Source: Defluviitaleaceae bacterium
GTDB taxonomy: Bacteria; Bacillota; Clostridia; Lachnospirales; WRAX01
Assembly (NCBI GenBank): GCA_009787945.1
Contig: WQSI01000118.1
Span: 1 to 5,071, forward strand
Direction of reading: 5' to 3'
DNA: 5,071 bases
The stretch's first letter is position 1, and every line of letters begins with the position of its first letter. The notes under the pieces are model-generated. The model was given only the letters and a program-made list of their open reading frames with translations. It searched no databases and was not told the DNA's origin. This document shows positions 1-4,455 of the stretch, piece after piece. The translations under genes were made by a program, and so were the position numbers.

Positions 1-1210
1 AGTTATTAGTTAAATCAAATGGGTGGGTATTGAAAAATCCTGGGCGGTTTTGAGTGCCAATGCGACTGCCCGTAATATCCATTCCTGTGATATAATTGTT
101 TGACATATGCACAGACCACAGGTTTGGGTTGTTAGAAAAGTCTACAATCCCCTCAAAGCGGTTGTTATTGGCAGATACGTTGCCAAGTGCCGCATTTTGA
201 GAAAAGTCTACGGTTGTTAGGTTGTTATTGTTGATGTTAATATAATCTAAGTTAACAAGGGTGGAAATGTCCAAGCTGGTTAAACCATTGTTGAAAAGAT
301 TAAGAGTATGTACGCTTGGTGACAAAACTGCCCCATCAAATTCAGAGAAGCGTCCACCAGAAAAGTTAACCGTACCCAAGTTAGGATTGTTTGAGAAATC
401 CACATAATCCGTTGTTGCAATAGGGAAATGGGTTGCAATAAAACTTGTCATCCCTGTGTTGGTTATAGAAACGGATTGCAAATTCGGATTAAGGCTAAGA
501 TTAACAGCTTGAAGGTTAGGTGCATTGTTTAACGAGAGGCTTGTCAAACCATTTTGTCTATCCCCTGCGGTTTGACCGAAAGCCTGAATATGCTGCAAAT
601 TTGGCATTCCGCCTTCAGCGAACAAAAGGGTAGTCAAATTTGGCGTTTCTGCAATGTTAAGAGTGGCAATGTTGGGTGTTCCAGTTAAATCCAAACTGGA
701 AATCCCAGTAGACGAAAGGAACAAATAACGCAAATTTGGGTTGTTACCCAAATTGATTGCCGTCAGATAGTACACGCTGGCACCATCAACAACCACACGG
801 TTTTCAGCAAGCCTTACATGTTCCAGATTAGTGTTTCGTGACAAATCCACAGGCACGTCAATGCGGTTGGTGGGCAAATCCAACACCACAAGGGAAGGGA
901 AATGCTCAATCCCCGCAAGGCTACGGATATTGTGGATACCTGTGCTGTACACAATATGAGTGATGCTAGCCAAATGATGGCTGTAAATTGGACCTTGGGC
1001 AATGCCAGATACATCACGCACAATCTCCAAAAATACTGGGTCGGTGAAGTCATCTGTTATGTCCATAGAATCTTGCGGTACAATGGTGCGGTTTGTTTCT
1101 GACCACAACTCCGTTGCCATCAAAGTTTGCGGTACCGTCGTAGCAACCATGATAAAGGCAAGGATTCCCGAAAAGATTCTTTTTAAATTTTTCTTGTTTA
1201 AAGTTGTCAT
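1..1210 (-). CDS. Secreted leucine-rich-repeat protein, N-terminal part (3' end beyond window)
   Basis: An open frame of 403 codons runs from the ATG at 1210-1208 to the left edge without a stop or frameshift. The start is supported by an AAAGGAGG box 5 nt upstream. Residues 1-32 form a signal peptide: Lys/Arg at 6-11, a hydrophobic core at about 12-26, and probable cleavage after Ala32. Residues about 50-100 resemble the cap that often precedes leucine-rich repeats in clostridial surface proteins (FTDPVFLEIVR, then a 'GI..I.SLAGIE' turn). From about residue 103 there are irregular leucine-rich repeats with a period of about 21-22 residues, often split into 11-residue half-turns ending in N-P-N-L (158-160, 179-181, 190-191, 231-233, 241-244, 275-278, 361-364). 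It is therefore an exported protein, probably an internalin-like or adhesin-type surface protein. The C-terminal anchor or effector domain is outside the window, so ligand and attachment are unknown. It stands apart from the metabolic operon and has its own upstream region. Confidence 0.88.
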   Translation of the reverse strand, partial: MTTLNKKNLKRIFSGILAFIMVATTVPQTLMATELWSETNRTIVPQDSMDITDDFTDPVFLEIVRDVSGIAQGPIYSHHLASITHIVYSTGIHNIRSLAGIEHFPSLVVLDLPTNRIDVPVDLSRNTNLEHVRLAENRVVVDGASVYYLTAINLGNNPNLRYLFLSSTGISSLDLTGTPNIATLNIAETPNLTTLLFAEGGMPNLQHIQAFGQTAGDRQNGLTSLSLNNAPNLQAVNLSLNPNLQSVSITNTGMTSFIATHFPIATTDYVDFSNNPNLGTVNFSGGRFSEFDGAVLSPSVHTLNLFNNGLTSLDISTLVNLDYININNNNLTTVDFSQNAALGNVSANNNRFEGIVDFSNNPNLWSVHMSNNYITGMDITGSRIGTQNRPGFFNTHPFDLTNN

Positions 1211-1215
1211 ATAAT

Positions 1216-1223
1216 CCTCCTTT
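1216..1223 (-). promoter_or_regulatory. Ribosome binding site of the LRR gene
   Basis: On the minus strand this reads AAAGGAGG, followed by 5 nt (ATTAT) and the ATG at 1210. It fixes the start of the leucine-rich-repeat protein. The TAA of an upstream 72-codon frame (stop 1224-1222) lies inside this box. Confidence 0.85.
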
Positions 1224-1233
1224 AAATAGGACT

Positions 1234-1263
1234 TTTATACGCGCCTTTGGGCAACTTATACAA
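1234..1263 (-). promoter_or_regulatory. Candidate proximal promoter of the LRR gene
   Basis: On the minus strand, TTGTAT (1263-1258) and TATAAA (1239-1234) are separated by 18 nt. The -10 is good and the -35 is weak. Initiation near 1227 would leave a very short leader of about 17 nt that still holds the ribosome binding site. It competes with the distal candidate at 1352-1380, and the sequence alone does not decide between them. Confidence 0.35.
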
Positions 1264-1351
1264 ATTCTTCCAACCCTCCTTCCTATAAAAATTTGCCTGT
1301 CCGCCGCTAACGCCAGGCGCAAAGCATCCAACAGCCAACAGGCTTACCAAA

Positions 1352-1380
1352 ATTTTAACACAATGACCGCAGTAGCACAA
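1352..1380 (-). promoter_or_regulatory. Candidate distal promoter of the LRR gene
   Basis: On the minus strand, TTGTGC (1380-1375), a 17-nt spacer and TAAAAT (1357-1352), with TG one base ahead of the -10 (extended -10). It would give a leader of about 135 nt that includes GC-rich inverted-repeat sequence. The -35 matches the consensus only in TTG, so this is a moderate candidate. Confidence 0.4.
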
Positions 1381-1470
1381 GAGAAAATTGAAAATTTTTA
1401 ATCTTTTTTGTAGTTGAGGAGGTTTGTTTAACGCTGACACACAAAAAACCGCAAAAAGCTAAAATTTTTC

Positions 1471-1499
1471 TTGACTTCTTACGGTGGCTATGGTATACT
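1471..1499 (+). promoter_or_regulatory. Strong sigma-A promoter of the tRNA-Ser/tRNA-Val unit
   Basis: TTGACT (1471-1476), a 17-nt spacer and TATACT (1494-1499), with an extended -10 TG at 1491-1492. Both hexamers match the consensus in five of six positions. Transcription should start near 1506, about 25 nt before tRNA-Ser. This is the strength expected for a stable-RNA gene. Confidence 0.85.
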
Positions 1500-1531
1500 G
1501 ATTTTTGGTGTTATCCGAAACACTTATCTTT

Positions 1532-1619
1532 GGAGTTGTACTCAAGTGGCTTAAGAGGCTCGCCTGGAAAGCGGGTAGGTCGTGAAAGCGGCGCGGGAGT
1601 TCAAATCTCCCCAACTCCG
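1532..1619 (+). tRNA. tRNA-Ser (anticodon GGA)
   Basis: The gene folds as a class II tRNA. The acceptor stem pairs GGAGTTG (1532-1538) with CAACTCC (1612-1618), with discriminator G1619. The anticodon stem CTCGC/GCGGG closes a CTGGAAA loop with anticodon GGA at 1566-1568, which reads UCC and UCU. A long variable arm has a GTCG/CGGC stem (1579-1582 with 1589-1592). The T arm is GGGAG-TTCAAAT-CTCCC (1595-1611). The long variable arm confirms serine identity. No CCA is encoded after the discriminator, so it must be added enzymatically. It is the first gene of a two-tRNA unit. Confidence 0.95.
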
Positions 1620-1646
1620 TTCTAATGTAATTAGTTTGATGCTGAT

Positions 1647-1710
1647 AAAGTTGGCATGACACAATTTTTTTGTTGATACAACATCAAGGGAATTGGCTCT
1701 ACCCAACTTT
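1647..1710. repeat. Nested inverted repeat in the spacer between the two tRNAs
   Basis: Three stems nest around one centre. AAAGTTGG (1647-1654) pairs with CCAACTTT (1703-1710), CAATT (1662-1666) with AATTG (1691-1695), and TTGAT (1673-1677) with ATCAA (1683-1687). The internal loops are 7/7 and 6/3, and the terminal loop is 5 nt. A competing central hairpin TGTTG-ATA-CAACA (1671-1683) is also possible. In the plus orientation the outer arm is followed by two more T residues (1708-1712 is TTTTT). It could guide separation of the two tRNAs or act as a weak attenuator; this is inference from pairing only. Confidence 0.45.
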
Positions 1711-1721
1711 TTAAGCTTCGT

Positions 1722-1794
1722 GGTCAATTAGCTCAGTTGGTAGAGCACATCCTTGACGTGGATGGGGTCAGGAGTTCAAGTCTCTTATTGACCA
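1722..1794 (+). tRNA. tRNA-Val (anticodon GAC)
   Basis: A standard 73-nt cloverleaf. The acceptor stem pairs GGTCAAT (1722-1728) with ATTGACC (1787-1793), with discriminator A1794. The D stem is GCTC/GAGC. The anticodon stem CATCC/GGATG closes a TTGACGT loop with anticodon GAC at 1755-1757, which reads GUC and GUU. The T arm is AGGAG-TTCAAGT-CTCTT (1770-1786), with one G-U pair and one A-U closing pair. No CCA is encoded. Its last 27 nt overlap the antisense 3' end of aroK. It is probably cotranscribed with tRNA-Ser, since I found no convincing separate promoter in the 102-nt spacer. Confidence 0.95.
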
Positions 1795-2280
1795 GTAAAG
1801 CATGATTTCCTCGACACAAGCGGTCGGGGTTTTTTTGTCGGTTTTGATTGTGTGGTCAGCAGCTTCCTTGTACAGGGGTTCGCGCTCGCTTAGGATATTC
1901 CCTAAATTGTGGAGTAGGGGACGGGTTTGGTCGCCTTCCAACCTTTGCTGGAGGGCGGGCGGGGATGCGGAAAGGTGGATTATTGTGCAGGTAGACCGCA
2001 GAAGAGGCAGATTTGCGGGGTTTAACAAAACACCCCCACCAGTAGAAACAACAAAACCCTGCATTTGAGGGATTTTTTGACATATTTCATGTTCTAGTTG
2101 ACGAAAATGCGGCTCTCCTAAACTGTGAAAAATTTGATTGATTGACATAGCGGCACGGGCTTCAATTTCTGCGTCAAAATCAAAAAAGCCCATTTTTAGG
2201 GCAACCGAAAGCAAACGCCCCACGGACGTTTTCCCGACACCCATAGGGCCGATTAGCGCAATATTAGGCTTTGCTCTCAT
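1768..2280 (-). CDS. aroK: Shikimate kinase
   Basis: Cytoplasmic enzyme that transfers the ATP gamma-phosphate to the 3-hydroxyl of shikimate, the fifth step of the chorismate pathway. The 170-residue protein has the family's usual length. Visible motifs are the P-loop GPMGVGKT (11-18), the Asp pair D34/D36, the shikimate-binding R60 and GGG (81-83), the lid arginine R120 in TRPLL, and R133 in the ERxPLYxExAD motif. All key residues are present, so it should be active. The ATG shares one base with the TAA of comFB (TAATG) and no good ribosome binding site precedes it, so it probably relies on translational coupling. The 3' end is odd: residues 163-170 and the TGA are antisense to the 3' end of tRNA-Val, and codons 149-158 carry the antisense tRNA terminator. 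No minus-strand terminator is visible after the stop, so readthrough would make RNA antisense to tRNA-Val. Confidence 0.94.
   Translation of the reverse strand: MRAKPNIALIGPMGVGKTSVGRLLSVALKMGFFDFDAEIEARAAMSINQIFHSLGEPHFRQLEHEICQKIPQMQGFVVSTGGGVLLNPANLPLLRSTCTIIHLSASPPALQQRLEGDQTRPLLHNLGNILSEREPLYKEAADHTIKTDKKTPTACVEEIMLYWSIRDLNS
1809..1836 (+). terminator. Rho-independent terminator of the tRNA unit, antisense inside aroK
   Basis: CCTCGAC (1809-1815) and GTCGGGG (1823-1829) form a 7-bp stem with one U-G pair and a 7-nt loop, followed directly by seven T residues (1830-1836). It lies 14 nt after tRNA-Val. On the other strand the same bases encode aroK residues 149-158, so the hairpin and the coding frame constrain each other. 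Confidence 0.85.
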
Positions 2281-2582
2281 TATCTGTCGTGGCGTGGATT
2301 GCGGGATACTATAACGCTTGCCTTAGCAATTGCTGCAATAATATCCACATCAGATTGGTTTTGCAGACTAGACAACTTGGTGTAAAGTTCACCTCTTTTT
2401 GTTACCACATACTTGGTCGGCAGACCGTTTAGGGCAATTGCCATAATGTCCAATGCACAATTTTCGCATTGGCAAGAGCTGAGGTTTTCTAACACAGGCC
2501 CTAGCAAATCAATCACACAATCTTCCATATAATTGCGAATTTGAAGATTGTTTTTATCAAAAACTTCTTTGCGGATGTCCAT
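2280..2582 (-). CDS. comFB: ComFB family protein (late competence development)
   Basis: A 100-residue protein with the hallmarks of the ComFB family: NYMEDCVID (17-25), a cysteine cluster C37-x-C39-x2-C42 followed by DIMAIALNGLPTKYVVT (45-61), the GELY turn (64-67), and the C-terminal NPRHD (95-99, within SRNPRHDR). C22 together with C37, C39 and C42 could bind a metal. The family is named after Bacillus comFB of the comF operon, and recent work proposes that ComFB proteins bind cyclic dinucleotides; that role here is inference. The gene starts 11 nt after aroE, with an AAAGGAG box (2589-2595) that overlaps the aroE stop and a 6-nt spacer to the ATG. Its stop overlaps the aroK start. It is set between two shikimate-pathway genes rather than with comFA/comFC. 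Family assignment is firm; its job in this operon is unknown. Confidence 0.88.
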   Translation of the reverse strand: MDIRKEVFDKNNLQIRNYMEDCVIDLLGPVLENLSSCQCENCALDIMAIALNGLPTKYVVTKRGELYTKLSSLQNQSDVDIIAAIAKASVIVSRNPRHDR

Positions 2583-2593
2583 TTTAATCTCCT

Positions 2594-3361
2594 TTAATCC
2601 ATAGATATTGCGCTGAATAGCTCCTGCGCCAACTCATGGGAAATATTTTTGCGCCAAATGATTTCATAGGCTTTAATCGCTTGATAAACCAACATAGCAA
2701 GACCATCAAAGGTCTTATTTTCTGGTGTTTTTACTCGCTGTAACCACGGATTGTAGATTGGATAATTCATATCAAATATGGTCGTAAAATTTTTTAGCAA
2801 CCGGGGTGGAACAAGGCGCAGAAGCTCTTCTGGCGTGCCTGCTGTGGCTTGTATGAAAAGGTCGCCACTAACGCTGTGAAGGGCACCTCGCTCTGCATCT
2901 TTGCGGCTTATAACGGTTACATCTGCATCGTTTAGGGCAAGCACAGCTGCGTTTGATGCTCCTCCGCTTCCTAAAATGGTTACGTGTTTAGGCGGCGGTA
3001 CTTTGTGATGTTCGCGCAATGACCACAAAATGCCGTCAATGTCAGTATTATAGCCCACAAATCCTCGGTCGGTATGTTTAAGGAGGTTGACCGCGTGGGC
3101 GTTCTGGGCTGTTTTGTCAAGGCTTACGGCAAAATCCATCACTGCTATTTTATGTGGGGATGTAACATTTAGACCCGCAAAACCCAGAGCATACGCACCT
3201 TTTACAGCATCTTCCAATTGTGTTTCGTCAACATTAAAGGCGGTGTAAACGGCATCCTGCCCCGTTTTTTCCGACAAATAGTTGTGAACAAATGGCGACA
3301 TGGAGCTACTTATATTCTTGCCGATAAGCCCAGCCATACGGGTTTTCCCTGTAATCATCAT
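2594..3361 (-). CDS. aroE: Shikimate dehydrogenase
   Basis: Cytoplasmic NADP(H)-dependent enzyme that reduces 3-dehydroshikimate to shikimate, just ahead of the kinase encoded two genes downstream. The start is taken as the ATG at 3361, which overlaps the yqeG stop by 4 nt (ATGA). A frame opening at 3427 would add 22 residues lying within yqeG. The 255-residue product is slightly short for the family. Seen are the substrate serines S20-x-S22, NVTSPHK (65-71) with catalytic K71, N92, GYNTDIDG (103-110) with D107, the Rossmann glycines GSGGAS (131-136), and GLAMLVYQA (220-228) with Q227. Two positions are unusual: the usual GAVNT around N92 reads HAVNL, and the usual NATPxGM segment reads QATAGT (171-176). 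The catalytic pair is intact, so activity is likely, with possible changes in cofactor handling. The start could also be the next ATG, 3358. Confidence 0.9.
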   Translation of the reverse strand: MMITGKTRMAGLIGKNISSSMSPFVHNYLSEKTGQDAVYTAFNVDETQLEDAVKGAYALGFAGLNVTSPHKIAVMDFAVSLDKTAQNAHAVNLLKHTDRGFVGYNTDIDGILWSLREHHKVPPPKHVTILGSGGASNAAVLALNDADVTVISRKDAERGALHSVSGDLFIQATAGTPEELLRLVPPRLLKNFTTIFDMNYPIYNPWLQRVKTPENKTFDGLAMLVYQAIKAYEIIWRKNISHELAQELFSAISMD

Positions 3362-3906
3362 AATTTCGCCTGCTTTATGGCTCGTAATACAAATTTTTCT
3401 GGCATACGTTTGAGTTTCACCTGCCATTCGTCCTTTATTCCTATGGGCGTGGTTAAAACCGTATAAACACCTGCACGGTTGCCTGCCAAACAGTCAGTAA
3501 ATATTTGGTCGCCAATTAACACAACTTGGGATTTGTCCAGCCCTAATATATCAATGGCTTTGTGCAAATTGCCCCTTCGGGGTTTTTGAGCGCGCCAAAT
3601 GTGAGGATAACCTAAGTCTGCACTGAAAATTTCCACGCGACGCTTAGAATTATTTGATAAAAAACAAATGGCAAATCCCTTTTCTTCAAGGGTGCGCAGA
3701 AAAGCGATGGTTTCGTTGTCAGGCAAGGCAACGTCGAAGGTGGCGAGGGTGTTATCTATATCAAAAATCAAACCCCTAACACCATTATCCCAAAATTTGT
3801 CATAATCAACCTCAAAAACAGAATCCACCATTTCTTGTGGAAAAAAATATTTCGGGAAAGCACTTAAAATTTTGAAGGCTTTAGAAACAGCAAAAAAAGG
3901 TATCAT
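3358..3906 (-). CDS. yqeG: YqeG family HAD IIIA-type phosphatase
   Basis: A 182-residue cytoplasmic HAD-superfamily hydrolase. Motif I is FDIDNTL (48-54) with nucleophile D49 and acid/base D51. Motif II is the serine in FLSNNS (S84). Motif III is K108 in RAQKP. Motif IV is GDQIFTD (132-138) with D133 and D138. The N-terminal stretch with FPKYFFPQ (17-24) and the segment leading into motif I (VDSVFEVDYDKF, 27-38) match the YqeG group. The physiological substrate of this group is not settled; phosphatidylglycerophosphate phosphatases are relatives, so lipid phosphate is a possibility, not a conclusion. The gene starts at a TAATG junction with the cheX-like gene and no ribosome binding site is visible, so coupling is likely. 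It is followed by aroE with a 4-nt overlap, and yqeG near aroE is also found in Bacillus. Confidence 0.88.
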   Translation of the reverse strand: MIPFFAVSKAFKILSAFPKYFFPQEMVDSVFEVDYDKFWDNGVRGLIFDIDNTLATFDVALPDNETIAFLRTLEEKGFAICFLSNNSKRRVEIFSADLGYPHIWRAQKPRRGNLHKAIDILGLDKSQVVLIGDQIFTDCLAGNRAGVYTVLTTPIGIKDEWQVKLKRMPEKFVLRAIKQAKL

Positions 3907-4379
3907 TAGGCTTTAAAATGCAAATCTACTTCAAAGATTTGCTCTCCTTGATAAAATATAGGTATGCAAATTAATTTACTATCGGGTGCTAAAAATTCAA
4001 GACCCGCCGTTTCACCACTTGCCACATATGTGGGCGTTGTAATATCAACGGTGAAACCGTGACTAAACAGCGCAGAGGCTGCATTTCCCGAAATCATGTT
4101 ACCGATTTCTTTGATGGCAGATTTTGACATGTCATCAAGCCCAGTAACCTCAAACCCTGCCATAATTTTAGAAGCAAGCAATAGGCCGCTTTTTTCGTCC
4201 ATGGTATATATAACATGACCGTTAAGTTCGCCGTGTACGCCAATTACAACCGAAATTTCATTATGCGTAAATGGTGCTTGTTTCATAAAAACCGAACCTA
4301 GCTTGTCCATTTGACCACATAAGGTAGTTAAGGTGCTTTGCGCCCCTTGAACAAAGGAGTTTACAATCTCAACTTTCAC
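3906..4379 (-). CDS. CheX-like protein (CheC/CheX phosphatase family)
   Basis: A 157-residue protein when started at the GTG at 4379, which has an AAAGGAG box 7 nt upstream. The frame can be opened further up, to 4439, but that stretch holds the promoter, so GTG is preferred. The family active-site motif (Ser/Asp-x3-Glu-x2-Asn) is present as S87-AIK-E91-IG-N94, followed by MISGN. E91 and N94 are the residues that dephosphorylate CheY-P in CheX. The motif occurs once, as in CheX. The surrounding beta-alpha pattern (ISVVIGVHGELNGHVIY, 42-58; then LLLASKIMAG, 66-75) fits the CheX fold. No chemotaxis gene is in the window. It is the first gene of a five-gene run and lies directly behind a strong promoter. 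The family is clear; whether it acts on CheY or another response regulator cannot be told. Confidence 0.85.
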   Translation of the reverse strand: MKVEIVNSFVQGAQSTLTTLCGQMDKLGSVFMKQAPFTHNEISVVIGVHGELNGHVIYTMDEKSGLLLASKIMAGFEVTGLDDMSKSAIKEIGNMISGNAASALFSHGFTVDITTPTYVASGETAGLEFLAPDSKLICIPIFYQGEQIFEVDLHFKA

Positions 4380-4386
4380 AAAACAT

Positions 4387-4393
4387 CTCCTTT
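4387..4393 (-). promoter_or_regulatory. Ribosome binding site that sets the GTG start of the cheX-like gene
   Basis: AAAGGAG on the minus strand, 7 nt before the GTG at 4379-4377. An ATG inside the same stretch (AGGAGATG) is out of frame and too close to the box, so GTG is the supported start. Confidence 0.8.
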
Positions 4394-4410
4394 CGACAAT
4401 TTCTATAAAG

Positions 4411-4439
4411 ATTGTAGCATAAAACAAAAATTTTTGCAA
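4411..4439 (-). promoter_or_regulatory. Sigma-A promoter of the cheX-yqeG-aroE-comFB-aroK operon
   Basis: On the minus strand, TTGCAA (4439-4434), a 17-nt spacer and TACAAT (4416-4411), with an extended -10 TG one base ahead of the -10. Expected initiation is near 4404, leaving a leader of about 25 nt. The spacer and -35 contain a perfect 12-nt palindrome CAAAAATTTTTG (4425-4436). That may be an operator or only an A/T tract. The stop of the upstream penicillin-binding protein gene lies 16 nt before the -35, and no terminator is seen between them. Confidence 0.82.
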
Positions 4440-4455
4440 CAGTAAGGTTGTGGTA

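Larger units (their letters stand above)
1211..1531. other. Intergenic region between divergent LRR gene and tRNA-Ser
   Basis: These 321 bases separate the minus-strand LRR gene from the plus-strand tRNA-Ser. They hold the tRNA promoter (1471-1499), two candidate minus-strand promoters (1234-1263, 1352-1380) and an imperfect inverted repeat. In the repeat, AAAATTT-GCCTGT at 1288-1300 pairs with ACAGGC-AAATTTT at 1338-1356, with a 6-nt bulge. A small hairpin is possible at 1236-1260 (TATA arms, loop near CAAA). A 72-codon minus-strand frame (1222-1440, GTG start) crosses the region but has no ribosome binding site ahead of its start, and I do not recognise it. No known riboswitch could be identified with confidence. 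Confidence 0.6.

Noticed and set aside
1050..1331. 93-codon minus-strand frame across the LRR start
   Set aside because: It overlaps the well-supported LRR N-terminus in another frame, has no family match, and its start has no ribosome binding site.
1241..1357. c-di-GMP riboswitch-like sequence (a CGCAAAGC string on the plus strand)
   Set aside because: Only a short string resembles the GEMM motif, it is in the wrong orientation for the LRR gene, and the paired helices are not present.
1381..1410. Hairpin AAAATT-GAA-AATTTT followed by a T-rich run as a terminator
   Set aside because: The stem is made only of A-T pairs with a 3-nt loop, and no plus-strand gene precedes it.
1722..1836. Integration attachment site at the tRNA-Val 3' end
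   Set aside because: No direct repeat of the tRNA end, no integrase and no element boundary are visible in the window.
3362..3427. Upstream extension of aroE by 22 residues
   Set aside because: It lies wholly inside yqeG, has no ribosome binding site, and the family N-terminus begins near the ATG at 3361, which overlaps the yqeG stop.
4380..4439. Upstream extension of the cheX-like gene by 20 residues
   Set aside because: The stretch contains the promoter and ribosome binding site; the GTG at 4379 has correct spacing and fits the family start.
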